From Verrucomicrobiota bacterium (GTDB lineage Bacteria; Verrucomicrobiota; Verrucomicrobiia; Opitutales; Opitutaceae), in contig JAUPWC010000021.1 in NCBI GenBank assembly GCA_030916665.1, positions 1 through 25,840 of the forward strand: a DNA stretch of 25,840 bases, in the 5' to 3' direction. The translations under genes were made by a program, and so were the position numbers. A model generated the notes under the pieces. The model made no database searches. It had not been told where the DNA came from and was given only the letters and a program-made list of their open reading frames with translations. Of this stretch, positions 8,447 to 19,329 are shown in pieces (the stretch's first letter is position 1; the number at the start of each line of letters is the position of its first letter).

Positions 8447-8956
8447 GTGACCATCACGAGTGACTACCGATACCGAACCATAGGCGCGCGCTTCGTTGCC
8501 GGCTTGATCGATGCAATTATCATCCTGCCGTTCCTGGCGGTAATGTATCTAGTCGAGATGCCCGAGGTTTTCGGGTGGCTGGTAGGAGTTGCCATGCTCG
8601 TAGTAAACACGGCGTATTTTGTGATTCTCCACGGTCGCAATGGACAGACCCTTGGGAAACGAGCGATGAATGTTAGAGTGGTCAGCGCAAACGACGAAAC
8701 TCGAATATCCTATCGGCAGTCATTCTGGCGCGAATCTCCATTAATCGCCATCAACCTGATATTTTTCGCCCTGGAAGCCATTATCTTCCTGTCGTCGCCT
8801 GATGAAGCACCCGGGGCCATCGTTGCGATATACACTGCGATTCAACGCGTCCCGAATATTTGGTTTATCTGCGATGCTGCCACAGCTCTCTCCAACCCCA
8901 AGCGACGGTCGATTCACGACCTCGTTGGAGGAACTGTCGTGGTGCGTGAGCGCTAA
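8447..8956 (+). CDS. RDD family membrane protein
   Basis: The 169-residue product starts at a GTG with no visible Shine-Dalgarno sequence. It opens YRYRTIGARFVAGLIDAIII, the Arg and Asp arrangement that names the RDD family (R16, D22 region). Helices lie at about 17-36 and 44-62 and further hydrophobic segments at about 95-115 and 122-145. The motif NGQTLGKRAMNVRVV and the C-terminal RSIHDLVGGTVVV are also characteristic of RDD domains. It is an integral membrane protein of unknown function; some RDD proteins have been linked to Na+/H+ antiport. Its composition is clearly more A/T-rich than its neighbours, with many A/T-ending codons. A dispersed palindrome lies just upstream, so horizontal acquisition is plausible. 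It is convergent with mdtC, 37 bp away. Confidence 0.85.
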   Translation: MTITSDYRYRTIGARFVAGLIDAIIILPFLAVMYLVEMPEVFGWLVGVAMLVVNTAYFVILHGRNGQTLGKRAMNVRVVSANDETRISYRQSFWRESPLIAINLIFFALEAIIFLSSPDEAPGAIVAIYTAIQRVPNIWFICDAATALSNPKRRSIHDLVGGTVVVRER

Positions 8957-8993
8957 GAGCCGTAGAAACGTCAGACAGCCGTAATGATCGCAC

Positions 8994-11900
8994 TCACGCC
9001 TCCACCGCTTTCGCCGCTTCCACCGGGTTGAGGCGACCGAGGCGGGCGAGCACACGGAGGCGCATGCGGTCGAGCCAGAGATAGACGACGGGGACGGTGT
9101 AGAGCGTGAGGAGCTGGCTCACGACGAGACCGCCGACGATCGCGAGGCCGAGCGGGCGGCGCATCTCGACGCCTTCGCCGGTGGACAGCACCAGCGGCAG
9201 CGCGCCGAGCAGCGCGGCAAGGTTGGTCATGAGGATCGGCCGCAGGCGCAGTTGCGCGGCCTCGAAGATGGCCTGCCGCGGCGATAACTTGTCCTGCCGC
9301 TCGCGGACGAGCGCCACGTCGATCATGAGGATGGCGTTCTTCATCACGATGCCGATGAGCAGAAACAGCCCGAGCAGTGCGATCAGCGAGAACTCCGTGC
9401 CGGTGAACCGCAGCGCCAGCAGCGCGCCGAGGCCGGCCGAGGGCAGCGTGGACAGGATCGTGAGCGGGTGCAGCAGGCTCTCGTAGAGAATGCCGAGCAC
9501 CAGATACACCGCGACGAGCACGCCGAGCAGCAGCCAGTGCTGGTTTTCCAGCGCGCTCTGGAAGTTGTGCGCCGAGCCCGCCAGCCGCGCCTGCACCTCC
9601 GTCGGCAGCATGATCGCCGCCATGGCGCGGTCGATGGCGGCGAGCGCCTCCTGCAACGACACGCCGGGGGCGAGCGAGAACCCGACATTCTCGGCCACGA
9701 ACTGCTCGCGGTGGCGCACCCGGTCCTCGACCAGCGAATATTCGTAGCGGGTGAAGGCCGAGAGCGGCACCCGCGAACCGTCGCGGGCGACGACCTTCAC
9801 CTGGTCGAGCACGACGGGGTCCTGCGTGTATTGCGGCTCCAGCTCCATGATCACGCGGTATTGGTTCAGGCGGTCGTAGAGCGTGGCCACCTGGCGCTGG
9901 CTGAAGGAATTGTTCAGCACCTGCGTGATCATCCGCATATCCACGCCGAGGCGGCGCGCGGCCTCGCGGTCGATGGTGAGCATGACCTGCTTGGTGCCGC
10001 CGTCGTTGGGCGTGTCCACGTCGATGATCTCGGGGACCTCCTGCATGGCGCGCGCGATCTTCGGCTGCCATTCGCGCAGCAGCGAGACGTCGTCGGTGAG
10101 CAGCGCCAGCTCGTAGGAACCGGCGTCGGAGGTGCGCGGGGGCTGGATGTCCTGTGAGACGTTGAGCCAGAGCATGCCGCCGGGCACGGGCGGGGACTGG
10201 AGGCGCAGGCGGTTGATGATCTCGCGGGCGCTGGCGTCGCGCTCGCTGCGCGGCTTCAGGCGGATCATGAAGCGGGCGTTGCTGATGCCGCTCCACCCGC
10301 CGCTGAAGCCCATCACGTCCTCCACCGCCGGGTCGGCCATCACCAGCCGGCGGTAGGCCTCGATCTTGGGCTGCATGACCTGGAAGGAGAACCCGTCGTC
10401 ACCGCGTACGAAGCCGTCGAGCTGCCCGGTGTCCTGCTCGGGCAGGAAGCCCTTGGGCGCGCTGTAGTAGAGCGAGACGTTGAGCGCGACGATGCCGGCG
10501 AGAATGAACAGCGTGAGCCCCGTGTGCTGCAGCACCCAGCCGAGCGAGCGGGCGTAGCCGGTTTTCACGGCGTCGAAGAAGCGCATGCCCGCCTGGCGGA
10601 GGCGCCCGGGCCGGCTCGCGTGCTGCGGCTGGAGCCAGCGCGCGCAGAGCGAGGGCGTGAGCGTGAGCGAGACCACCAGCGACACCAGCATCGCCGCGGC
10701 CAGCGTGATGGAGAACTCCCGGAAGAGCCGCTCCACCAGCCCGCCCATGAAAAGGATCGAGACGAAGACCACTACGAGCGACAGGTTCATCGCCAGCAGG
10801 GTGAAGCCGACCTCGCCCGCCCCGCGCACGGCGGCGTCGAGCGGGGGCACGCCCTGCTCGATGTGGCGCGAGATGTTCTCCAATACGACGATGGCGTCGT
10901 CCACCACGAGGCCGGCGGCCACGATCAGCGCCATCAGCGAGAGGTTGTTGAGCGAAAAGCCGTAGAGATACATCACCCCGAAAGTGCCGATGACGGACAC
11001 CGGGATGGCCAGCGTCGGGATCAGGGCCGCGCGCGGGCTGCCGAGAAACAGGAAGACCACGAGCATGACCAGCGCCGACGCCAGGAAGAGCGTGCGCTGC
11101 GACTCTTGGAGTGTGCCACGAATCGACGGCGAGCGGTCCATCACGACCTTGAGGTCGGCGTCGGCCGGCAGGAGCGCGCGCAGGGCGGGCAGCTGGGCGT
11201 TGATCGAATCGATCGTGGCGATGATGTTCGCGCCGGGCTGGCGGCTAACCATGACGAGGACGGCGGGGCGGTCGTTGTGGAAGCCGCTGCTGTAGCGGTT
11301 CTCGACCGAGTCGGTGATCTTGGCCACGTCGCCGAGGCGCACGGGCGCGCCGTTGGTGTAGCGGAGGATGACCGGCTGGTAGTCGTCGGCCTTGCGCAAC
11401 TGGTCGCTGGCCTGCACCTGCCACTGCCGGCCGCCGCCCTCGATCACGCCGCGCGGCTGGAGCGAGTTGGTCGCGCCGATGGCCTGCCGCACTTCGTCGA
11501 GGGCGATGCCGTGGTGCGCGAGCTGGTGCGGGTTGAGCTGCACGCGGATGGCCGGCAGCGAGCTGCCGCCGACCGTGACCTCGCCCACGCCGTTCATCTG
11601 GGAAATCTTCTGGGCGAGGATGGTGGAGGCGAAGTCGTAGAGCTGGGCCGGGGAGAGGTTCGGCGAACTGAGCGCCAGCGCCATGATGGGCGCGGCCGAG
11701 GGGTTGATCTTCCGGTAGGACGGGTTGCCCGGCATGCCGGAGGGCAGCTGCCCGCGCGCGGCGTTGATCGCCGCCTGCACGTCGCGCGCCGCGTCATCGA
11801 CGTCCCGGTCCATGTCGAACTCGAGCATGATGCCGACGCTGCCCTGGCGGCTGTCGGACGTGATCGCCGTGACGCCGGCGATGCTCCCGAGCGCGCGCTC

Positions 11901-12101
11901 CAGCGGCGTGGCCACGCTGGAGGCGACGGTCTCCGGACTGGCGCCCGGCAGAGACGCCCCGACGCGGATTACGGGAAAATCCACCTCCGGCAGCGGTGCG
12001 ACCGGCAGCAGCCCGTAGGCCAGCGCGCCCATCAGCACGAGCGAGATGGCGATCATGCCGCTGGCGACCGGACGGCGGACGAAGGGGCCCGAAAGGTTCA
12101 C
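8994..12101 (-). CDS. mdtC: RND multidrug efflux transporter, MdtC-like subunit
   Basis: The 1035-residue product has the usual length of an RND (HAE1-family) inner-membrane pump: two repeats of helix-periplasmic loop-five helices. It closely follows E. coli MdtC as I recall it: [97 protein letters not shown]. The proton-relay aspartates lie in GLVVDDAIVVLENI (D401, D402). It would form a heteromeric drug/proton antiporter with MdtB and the adaptor MdtA. An outer-membrane channel (TolC type) is not encoded nearby. The start is GTG at 12101, supported by a GGAGG seven bases upstream. It lies 79 bp downstream of mdtB on the same strand. Confidence 0.93.
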   Translation of the reverse strand: MNLSGPFVRRPVASGMIAISLVLMGALAYGLLPVAPLPEVDFPVIRVGASLPGASPETVASSVATPLERALGSIAGVTAITSDSRQGSVGIMLEFDMDRDVDDAARDVQAAINAARGQLPSGMPGNPSYRKINPSAAPIMALALSSPNLSPAQLYDFASTILAQKISQMNGVGEVTVGGSSLPAIRVQLNPHQLAHHGIALDEVRQAIGATNSLQPRGVIEGGGRQWQVQASDQLRKADDYQPVILRYTNGAPVRLGDVAKITDSVENRYSSGFHNDRPAVLVMVSRQPGANIIATIDSINAQLPALRALLPADADLKVVMDRSPSIRGTLQESQRTLFLASALVMLVVFLFLGSPRAALIPTLAIPVSVIGTFGVMYLYGFSLNNLSLMALIVAAGLVVDDAIVVLENISRHIEQGVPPLDAAVRGAGEVGFTLLAMNLSLVVVFVSILFMGGLVERLFREFSITLAAAMLVSLVVSLTLTPSLCARWLQPQHASRPGRLRQAGMRFFDAVKTGYARSLGWVLQHTGLTLFILAGIVALNVSLYYSAPKGFLPEQDTGQLDGFVRGDDGFSFQVMQPKIEAYRRLVMADPAVEDVMGFSGGWSGISNARFMIRLKPRSERDASAREIINRLRLQSPPVPGGMLWLNVSQDIQPPRTSDAGSYELALLTDDVSLLREWQPKIARAMQEVPEIIDVDTPNDGGTKQVMLTIDREAARRLGVDMRMITQVLNNSFSQRQVATLYDRLNQYRVIMELEPQYTQDPVVLDQVKVVARDGSRVPLSAFTRYEYSLVEDRVRHREQFVAENVGFSLAPGVSLQEALAAIDRAMAAIMLPTEVQARLAGSAHNFQSALENQHWLLLGVLVAVYLVLGILYESLLHPLTILSTLPSAGLGALLALRFTGTEFSLIALLGLFLLIGIVMKNAILMIDVALVRERQDKLSPRQAIFEAAQLRLRPILMTNLAALLGALPLVLSTGEGVEMRRPLGLAIVGGLVVSQLLTLYTVPVVYLWLDRMRLRVLARLGRLNPVEAAKAVEA

Positions 12102-12108
12102 GGGGAAA

Positions 12109-12113
12109 CCTCC
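12109..12113 (-). promoter_or_regulatory. Shine-Dalgarno site deciding the mdtC GTG start
   Basis: On the minus strand GGAGG is followed by a seven-base spacer and the GTG at 12101. This is one of only two canonical ribosome binding sites I see in the window. It fits mdtC needing its own initiation signal, because it lies 79 bp beyond mdtB instead of overlapping it. Confidence 0.7.
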
Positions 12114-12180
12114 GCGCAGATCTCTGGCTGGGTCGCCGCTTGTGACGACCTCGCAGGAACGGATCGTGGCAGTCGGTTCC

Positions 12181-15100
12181 TCATGACGACACCCGCTCCG
12201 GTTCCGCGTTCACGGAGAACGGCGCCTGGGTTTCCTTGCCCTGCGAGCGGCGGGCCAGGCGGTCGAAGAACAGATAAACCACCGGCGTGGTGAAGAGCGT
12301 GAGCACCTGGCTGACCAGCAGGCCGCCGACCATGACGAGACCGAGCGGCTGGCGCAGCTCGGCGCCGGAACCGCTCGAGAACATGAGCGGCAGCGCGCCG
12401 AAGAGCGCCGCGAGCGTGGTCATGAGAATCGGGCGAAATCGCAGCAAGGCCGCCTGCTTGATGGCCTCGCGCGGCGACATCCCCTGCCCGCGCTCCGCCT
12501 CCAGAGCGAAGTCCACCATCATGATGCCGTTCTTTTTCACCAGGCCGATGAGCAGAATGATCCCGATGATCGCGATCATGTCCAGGGGCCGGCCGGTCAC
12601 CCAGAGCGCGAGCAGCGCACCGACCGCGGCCGAGGGCAACGTCGAGAGAATCGTGATCGGGTGGATGGCGCTCTCGTAGAGCACGCCCAGCACGAGATAC
12701 ATGGTCACGACGGCCGCGAGCACGAGGAAGAGCGTGCTCGACAGCGAATCGCGGAACGCGTGCGCGGCGCCCTGGAACCGCAGCTCGATGGCGGCGGGCA
12801 GTTCCAGCTCGGCGGCCGCCTGCTCGATCGCCTCCACGGCGGAACCGAGCGAGGCGTCGGGGCCGAGGTTGAAGGAAATCGTCACCGCCGGGAACTGGCC
12901 GATCTGGTTGATCAGGAGCGTGGCCGAGCGCTCGCTCACGCGGGCGACGCTCGCCAGCGGGACGGCCGCATTGCCGTTGCCCCGCACGTAGAGCCCTTCC
13001 AGCGCCTGCGGCCCGGTGGCCAGGCGCGGGTCCATTTCCAGCACGACGCGATACTGGCTCGCCTGCGTGAAGAGCGTGGAAATCTGCCGCTGGCCGAAGG
13101 CGCTGTAGAGCGCGTCGTCGATCTCGGAGACGGTCACGCCGAGCCGGCTGGCGGTGTCGCGGTCGATCTCGAGGAAGGCCTGAAGCCCGCGGTTCTGGAG
13201 GTCGCTGGCCACGTCGGACAGCTCGGGCCGGTTCTGCAGGTGCTCCACAAACTTGGGCGCCCACTCCTCCAGCAGGTTCGCCGCGGGCGAGGTCAGCGTG
13301 AACTGAAACTGCGTGCGGCTCACCCGGTCCTCGATGGTCAGTTCCTGCACGGGCTGCAGGTAGAGCCGGATGCCCGGCACCGCGCGGGCCGCCGCGCGCA
13401 ACCGGTCCACGACCTCAAGCGCGCCGGCGTCGCGCTCGCCGTGGGACTTCAGGTTGATGAGCATGCGGCCGCTGTTGAGCGTGGCATTGGTGCCGTCCAC
13501 GCCGATGAACGACGACAGGCTGTGCACCGCCGGGTCCGCGAGGATCACGTCGGCCAGCGCCTGCTGGCGTTCCGCCATGGTGCTGAACGACACCGACTGC
13601 GGCGCCTCGGTCACCGCCTGGATCGCGCCGGTATCCTGCACCGGGAAGAAGCCCTTCGGCACGGCGAGGTAGAGCAGCGCGGTGAGCGCCATCGTGGCGA
13701 CCATCACCCAGAGCATGGGACGCTGACGCTCCAGCACCCAGTCAAGCCAGCGCCCGTAACTGGCGATCACGCGGTCGAGAAACCCGTCGCCGCCGTGCGG
13801 ATCGAGCGACGGCAGCATGCGCGCGCACATCATCGGTGTGAGCGTGAGCGACACGACCAGCGAGATCAGGATCGAGACCGCCAGCGTGATGGCGAACTCG
13901 TGGAAGAGCCGCCCCACCACCCCGCCCATGAACAGCAGCGGAATGAGCACGGCCACGAGTGAAACCGTCAGCGACACCAGCGTGAACCCGATCTGCCCCG
14001 CGCCCTTGAGCGCCGCGTCGAGCGGGCTCAGGCCCTCCTCGCGGTAGCGAGCGATGTTTTCCAGCATCACGATGGCGTCGTCCACCACGAAGCCCGTGGC
14101 GATGGTCAGCGCCATCAGCGTGAGGATGTTGATCGAATAGCCGGCCAGATACATCACGCCGAAGGTGCCGATGAGCGAGAGCGGCACGGCGATGCTCGGG
14201 ATGATCGTGGCCGCGGGTTTGCGGAGGAACATGAACGTGACCAGCACGACCAGCGCGATGGCGAAGACCAGCTCGTGCTCCACGGCGCGCACGGAGGCGC
14301 GGATGCTCTGCGTGCGGTCCGTGAGCACGGCGAGCTCGACGGCGGCAGGCAGGCTGGCGCGGAGCTGCGGCAGGAGCTCCTGCACGCGGTTGACCACCTC
14401 GATGACGTTGGCGCCGGGCTGGCGCTGGACGTTGACCAGGACGGCCGGCAGCCGGTCGGCCCAGGCGGCGAGCCGGCGGTCCTCGGTGGCCTGCTCGATG
14501 CGGGCGATGTCGCCGAGGCGAAGCGGCGCACCGTCGCGCCAGGCGATGATGAGGTTGCGGAACTCGGCGACTGAGCGGAGCTGGTCGTTGGCGTCCATCA
14601 GGATCGTGCGCACCGGGCCGTCGAAACTGCCCTTGGGGGCGTTCACGCTGGCGGCGTTGATGGCGTTGCGCACGTCGGCGAAGTTCAGGCCGCGCGCCGC
14701 GAGTTCGGCCGGGTTGACCTGCACGCGGATGGCCGGGCGCTGGCCGCCGGCCAGGCTCACGAGACCGACGCCCGGCAGCTGGGCGAGCTTCTGCGCGATG
14801 CGCGTGTCCACGAGGTCGTGCACCTCGTTCAGCGGCAGCGTGGCCGAGGTGACCGCGAGCGTGACGATGGGCGTGTCGGCGGGGTTGACCTTGCGATAGA
14901 CAGGCGGCGCCGGGAGGTCGTTGGGCAGGAGGTTGTCGGCGGCGTTGATGGCGGCCTGCACCTCCTGCTCGGCCACGGCCATCGGCAGGTCGAGGGAGAA
15001 CTGGAGCGTGATGACCGAGGCGCCCGCGGAGCTGGCCGAGGACATCTGGTTGAGGCCGGGGATCTGGCCGAAGCGGCGCTCCAGCGGCGCGGTGATGGCG

Positions 15101-15282
15101 CTGGCCGTGACCGACGGGCTCGCGCCGGGCTGGAAGGTGAAGACCTGAATGGTCGGGAAATCCACCTGCGGCAGCGCAGCGACCGGCAGCAACCGGTAGG
15201 CCATGATGCCGGTCAGCAACAGCGCCACCATGAGCAGGCTCGTGGCGACCGGGCGGAGGATGAACGGGCGCGCGAGGTTCAT
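12181..15282 (-). CDS. mdtB: RND multidrug efflux transporter, MdtB-like subunit
   Basis: The 1033-residue RND pump matches recalled E. coli MdtB more closely than Mdt[119 protein letters not shown]. Proton-relay aspartates are D401 and D402 in [14 protein letters not shown]. Twelve helices in the two-repeat layout are expected. Its ATG at 15282 overlaps the mdtA stop as ATGA, so translation is probably coupled. A purine-rich run in the mdtA tail (AAAAAGAAGGA) could serve as its ribosome binding site. With mdtC it would form the mixed trimer known for MdtBC. Confidence 0.93.
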   Translation of the reverse strand: MNLARPFILRPVATSLLMVALLLTGIMAYRLLPVAALPQVDFPTIQVFTFQPGASPSVTASAITAPLERRFGQIPGLNQMSSASSAGASVITLQFSLDLPMAVAEQEVQAAINAADNLLPNDLPAPPVYRKVNPADTPIVTLAVTSATLPLNEVHDLVDTRIAQKLAQLPGVGLVSLAGGQRPAIRVQVNPAELAARGLNFADVRNAINAASVNAPKGSFDGPVRTILMDANDQLRSVAEFRNLIIAWRDGAPLRLGDIARIEQATEDRRLAAWADRLPAVLVNVQRQPGANVIEVVNRVQELLPQLRASLPAAVELAVLTDRTQSIRASVRAVEHELVFAIALVVLVTFMFLRKPAATIIPSIAVPLSLIGTFGVMYLAGYSINILTLMALTIATGFVVDDAIVMLENIARYREEGLSPLDAALKGAGQIGFTLVSLTVSLVAVLIPLLFMGGVVGRLFHEFAITLAVSILISLVVSLTLTPMMCARMLPSLDPHGGDGFLDRVIASYGRWLDWVLERQRPMLWVMVATMALTALLYLAVPKGFFPVQDTGAIQAVTEAPQSVSFSTMAERQQALADVILADPAVHSLSSFIGVDGTNATLNSGRMLINLKSHGERDAGALEVVDRLRAAARAVPGIRLYLQPVQELTIEDRVSRTQFQFTLTSPAANLLEEWAPKFVEHLQNRPELSDVASDLQNRGLQAFLEIDRDTASRLGVTVSEIDDALYSAFGQRQISTLFTQASQYRVVLEMDPRLATGPQALEGLYVRGNGNAAVPLASVARVSERSATLLINQIGQFPAVTISFNLGPDASLGSAVEAIEQAAAELELPAAIELRFQGAAHAFRDSLSSTLFLVLAAVVTMYLVLGVLYESAIHPITILSTLPSAAVGALLALWVTGRPLDMIAIIGIILLIGLVKKNGIMMVDFALEAERGQGMSPREAIKQAALLRFRPILMTTLAALFGALPLMFSSGSGAELRQPLGLVMVGGLLVSQVLTLFTTPVVYLFFDRLARRSQGKETQAPFSVNAEPERVSS

Positions 15283-16502
15283 TCCTTCTTTTTCTTGCCG
15301 GCCGGCGGCGGGCCCGGGGGCGGGGTGACGGCGACGCCGTCCTCGACGATCACGACGTTGCGGCCCTCGCGCAGGCGGTCGATGCCCTCGAGCACGACCG
15401 GCTCGCCCGCCGTCAGGCCGCTCGTGACGGCCTGTTCCTGGCCCTCGGCGGGCCCGAGCAGGATCTCGCGCACGGTGGACTGGTTTTTGTCGTTCACGAC
15501 GAACACGTAGGTGCCGCGCGAGCCGAACTGCACGGCGGCGGCCGGGATCACCACCGAGTCGGAGAGCGTGCGCACGCGGAGGCGGACGTTGACGAACTGG
15601 TTGGGGAAAAGACGCTCGTCGGCGTTGGGGAACTCGGCCTTGAGCCGCACGGTGCCGGTCGCGAGGTCGATCTGGTTGTCCACGGTCGTCAGCACGCCGG
15701 TGGCAAGGAGATGCTGCTCGCTGCGGTCCCAGGCCTCGGCGACGAGTTTCTCCCCGGCGCGCATCGGCTCGAGCACCTTGGAGAGATCCACCTCGGGCAC
15801 GGTGAACATGACGGCAATGGGCTTGGTCTGCGTGATGACGACGAGGCCGCCGGTGTCGTTGGCGCGGATCAGGTTGCCGGCATCGACCCGGCGCAGGCCC
15901 AGCCGGCCGGAGATGGGCGCCTCGATGCGGGTGTAGGCGAGTTTCAGGCGGGCTTCCTCAATCACAGCCCGGTCGGCGGCCAGCGCTCCCTCACGCTGCC
16001 GCACCAGGGCCTCCTGCGTCTCCATCTGCTGGCTGGTGACGAGACTTTTCTCGTAGAGCTGGCGGAAGCGCTCCAGATCGGCGCGGGCGGTCTCGATCTG
16101 CGCGAGGTTCTGCTGTTGCCGGCCCTCGACCTGCGCGAGCGCGATGCGGTAGGGCTCGAAATCGATCTCGGCCAGGAGCTGCCCGGCCTCGACCTGCTGG
16201 CCCTCCTCGAAGGCCACGCGCAGGAGCTGGCCGTCCACTCGGCTCCGGACCGTGACGGTGTTGAAAGGCGTGACGGTGCCGATGGCCTTCAGGTGGATGC
16301 CGAGTTCACGGCGCTCGGCCTTGACCACGCGCACGGGCATGCCGGGGGAGTTGCCGGTGCCGGCCCAGGCCGGATTAGGGCCCCAGCGGTTTTCCGACGG
16401 CTTCTCCTTGGAACTGAAATGCCAGACACCGGCGGCGATGACCAAAGCGATGATGGCGTAGATGACCCAGCGGCGCCGGGATGACGAAAGTTTGGCGGAC
16501 AT
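15279..16502 (-). CDS. mdtA: RND efflux periplasmic adaptor, MdtA-like
   Basis: The 407-residue membrane-fusion protein of the MdtABC-type pump links the RND transporter to an outer-membrane channel. I chose the ATG at 16502 ([20 protein letters not shown]) because it gives a short basic N-terminus and one anchor helix at about 12-28, as in E. coli MdtA. The frame extends to an ATG at 16550 and a TTG at 16556, adding a basic stretch that does not resemble the family. Later landmarks are [13 protein letters not shown] (lipoyl/barrel-sandwich half), [12 protein letters not shown], a coiled-coil hairpin at about 105-165, [64 protein letters not shown] and [11 protein letters not shown]. It ends in a proline- and lysine-rich tail. 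It is first in the operon and overlaps mdtB by ATGA. Confidence 0.92.
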   Translation of the reverse strand: MSAKLSSSRRRWVIYAIIALVIAAGVWHFSSKEKPSENRWGPNPAWAGTGNSPGMPVRVVKAERRELGIHLKAIGTVTPFNTVTVRSRVDGQLLRVAFEEGQQVEAGQLLAEIDFEPYRIALAQVEGRQQQNLAQIETARADLERFRQLYEKSLVTSQQMETQEALVRQREGALAADRAVIEEARLKLAYTRIEAPISGRLGLRRVDAGNLIRANDTGGLVVITQTKPIAVMFTVPEVDLSKVLEPMRAGEKLVAEAWDRSEQHLLATGVLTTVDNQIDLATGTVRLKAEFPNADERLFPNQFVNVRLRVRTLSDSVVIPAAAVQFGSRGTYVFVVNDKNQSTVREILLGPAEGQEQAVTSGLTAGEPVVLEGIDRLREGRNVVIVEDGVAVTPPPGPPPAGKKKKE

Positions 16503-16589
16503 GGAAGGTGTGCGAGGTTGGTGACGCCGGGGCCGTCGCGACCGTTTCATCTGCAACGACTTTTATCGTCCCAACACCCGGCTGGCGCC

Positions 16590-16618
16590 TAGTGGGGCCA
16601 GCCCGGACACACTGTCAA
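16590..16618 (-). promoter_or_regulatory. Possible mdtABC promoter
   Basis: On the minus strand a perfect -35 hexamer TTGACA (16618-16613) is followed after about 17 bp by a poor -10 (CCACTA). It lies about 95 bp upstream of the mdtA ATG in the divergent gap. The weak -10 would suit an activator-dependent promoter. Only the -35 is convincing, and no binding site for a BaeR-type regulator was recognised. Confidence 0.3.
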
Positions 16619-16728
16619 ATCAGACCACCCAACGGTTGTGAAATTTCTGCGTCGGCAGGCGGGGCGCAGGCTGCAACTTTTGCTGCCGGAATCCTGTAAC
16701 TTTTTCTCCGCCGACGGGTTCTAAATCC

Positions 16729-17493
16729 ATGTTCATGAACACCACCCTGCTCCGCCCCTCCTCTCTCGTCCTCGCCCTCCTGCTCGGCGCGACCGTCGCC
16801 TCCGCGAAGGTCACCGAGAAATTCGCCCAGACCTACCCGCTCGACGCCAACGGCTCCATCCACCTGGAAAACGTCAACGGCTCGGTCGAAGTCATCGCCT
16901 GGGACAAAAACGAGGTCTCGCTCGAAGCCGAGAAATCCGCCCGCGACCAGGATGGCCTCTCCCGCATGCACCTGCGGATCGACTCCACCAACCGCCGCCT
17001 GACCGTGAAGACCGAGTTGGAGAAGAAATGGCGGTTCTGGGACAACATGAACGCCCAGGTCCACTACAAGCTCATGGTCCCGGCCGGCGTCACGGTCGAC
17101 AAGATCGACGTCGTCAACTCCGGCATCACCGTCACCGGCGTGAAGGGGCCGGTCAACCTGGAGGCGGTCAACGGTGGCATCGAAGCCGACGGTCTCTCGA
17201 CCGACGGACGTTTCCGCACCGTGAACGGCTCCATCCGCGTCGGCTACGCCACCCTGCCCGCCAGCGGCAGTGTCTCGCTCAAGACAGTCAACGGCACCTG
17301 CACGCTGACCCTGCCCAAGGACGCCGCCTTCGATCTCGACTCCGACACCGTCAACGGCCGCATCAGCTGCGATTTCCCGATCACCCTGCAAAACTCCGGC
17401 AAGCGCGAGCTGCGCGGCCCCGTCAACGGCGGCGGCACCCGCATCAGCCTCGAGTCCGTCAACGGCAACCTGACGGTCGCCGGCGCGAAGTAA
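16729..17493 (+). CDS. Secreted DUF4097-like beta-repeat protein
   Basis: The 254-residue product has an N-terminal signal peptide (MFMNTTLLRPSSLVLALLLG..., cleavage near VASA-K at about 26) and is probably exported. The mature part is built of repeated short beta units each containing a VNG or similar turn: GSIHLENVNGSVEV, VVNSGITVTGV, LEAVNGGIEADGL, RTVNGSIRVGY, LKTVNGTCTLTL, DTVNGRISCDF, LESVNGNLTVAG. This is the right-handed repeat style of the DUF4097/putative adhesin family (Pfam PF13349). Its function is unknown. It is divergent from mdtA and shares the 226-bp gap with it. The ATG at 16729 is used here; an ATG at 16735 is equally possible. Confidence 0.8.
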   Translation: MFMNTTLLRPSSLVLALLLGATVASAKVTEKFAQTYPLDANGSIHLENVNGSVEVIAWDKNEVSLEAEKSARDQDGLSRMHLRIDSTNRRLTVKTELEKKWRFWDNMNAQVHYKLMVPAGVTVDKIDVVNSGITVTGVKGPVNLEAVNGGIEADGLSTDGRFRTVNGSIRVGYATLPASGSVSLKTVNGTCTLTLPKDAAFDLDSDTVNGRISCDFPITLQNSGKRELRGPVNGGGTRISLESVNGNLTVAGAK

Positions 17494-17535
17494 GGCATCT
17501 TGCCTTCAAATGGAGCCGGGGTGCCCTCACCCCGG
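17492..17535 (+). other. Two stem-loops after the DUF4097-like gene
   Basis: AAGGCA-TCT-TGCCTT (17492-17506) overlaps the stop codon. CCGGGGTG-CCCT-CACCCCGG (17516-17535) follows ten bases later. Both stems are perfect. Neither is followed by a T-run, so they may be part of a composite termination region with the next hairpin. Confidence 0.45.
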
Positions 17536-17551
17536 TGTCGCAGGTCGCCCC

Positions 17552-17573
17552 GCCCGGATAAGGCTGGGCTTTT
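17552..17573 (+). terminator. Possible rho-independent terminator before cysS
   Basis: GCCCGG (17552-17557) pairs with CTGGGC (17564-17569) with one G-U pair. TTTT follows at once, then GCTT. It could end transcription of the DUF4097-like gene about 70 bp before the cysS start. The stem is short, so this is tentative. Confidence 0.4.
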
Positions 17574-17642
17574 GCTTGCCCGCGAATCCGAGGTTGAAAA
17601 ACCGGCCCTTTTCGCGCCCTTCTTGGAGTTACGCCGCGTCCC

Positions 17643-19007
<1,365 letters not shown>

Positions 19008-19063
19008 CCTTAGCCGGAACGATGCAGTAGGATTGATACCATTTTGCCTTCAAGGGTATCAAA

Positions 19064-19141
19064 ATGGTAGGGCCCGACCTCCGGGCGGGCCGGATAAATG
19101 CGCGAATCCTGCCGGGCCGCCCGGAGGTCGGCCCCTACCAT
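19064..19141. repeat. 30-nt-arm near-perfect palindromic repeat
   Basis: The left arm (19064-19093, beginning ATGGTAGGGCCCGACCTCC) and right arm (19112-19141, ending GGAGGTCGGCCCCTACCAT) match as inverted complements at 28 of 30 positions. They flank an 18-nt spacer. This is the form of a REPIN- or MITE-like element. The GACCTC/GAGGTC core also occurs in the palindrome at 5298-5372. A second overlapping hairpin uses ACCATTTTG (from about 19038). Confidence 0.65.
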
Positions 19142-19185
19142 TCCGTCCAGAAAACATGCCTTTGAATGAGAAATGGTATGAGGCG

Positions 19186-19208
19186 AAACCTGCGCTCCGC
19201 GCAGGTTT
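19186..19208. terminator. Perfect 10-bp hairpin, possible terminator
   Basis: AAACCTGCGC (19186-19195) and GCGCAGGTTT (19199-19208) pair perfectly around a TCC loop. The stem reads A's on one side and T's on the other, so it could terminate transcription in either direction, as fits a convergent gap. The T-run is only four bases. It is 178 bp beyond the cysS stop. Confidence 0.45.
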
Positions 19209-19257
19209 TCTGAACGAGCATCGAACAGCCCCGGGCTCCACCTTTCAATGATTGTGA

Positions 19258-19319
19258 TGTGGGAGCGAGCTTGCTCGCGACTCCGAGCGGAACCTGACGC
19301 GAGCAACCTCGCTCCCACA
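19258..19319. repeat. 22-nt-arm REP-like palindrome (GTGGGAGCGAG core)
   Basis: The left arm (19258-19279) starts TGTGGGAGCGAGCTTGC. The right arm (19298-19319) ends ACCTCGCTCCCACA. They are inverted complements with one mismatch in 22. Each arm's core (GCGAGCTTGCTCGC) is itself palindromic. From memory this resembles REP sequences of pseudomonads that begin GTGGGAGCGGGCTTGCTCGC. Two inverted REPs with a short spacer is the REPIN arrangement. Confidence 0.6.
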
Positions 19320-19329
19320 ATATCAACTA

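Noticed and set aside
8257..8463. Small plus-strand ORF beginning in the 8226-8304 repeat
   Set aside because: Its start is the repeat itself (CHPEPSEGSS) and it has no other support. It also overlaps the RDD gene start.
10524..13962. Long plus-strand ORFs opposite mdtB and mdtC (10524-12293, 12661-13962)
   Set aside because: They have low-complexity composition and no motifs. The minus strand has full-length RND genes with conserved motifs throughout.
16503..16556. Longer mdtA N-terminus from TTG 16556 or ATG 16550
   Set aside because: It adds a basic stretch not seen in the family. The ATG at 16502 places the membrane anchor as in E. coli MdtA.
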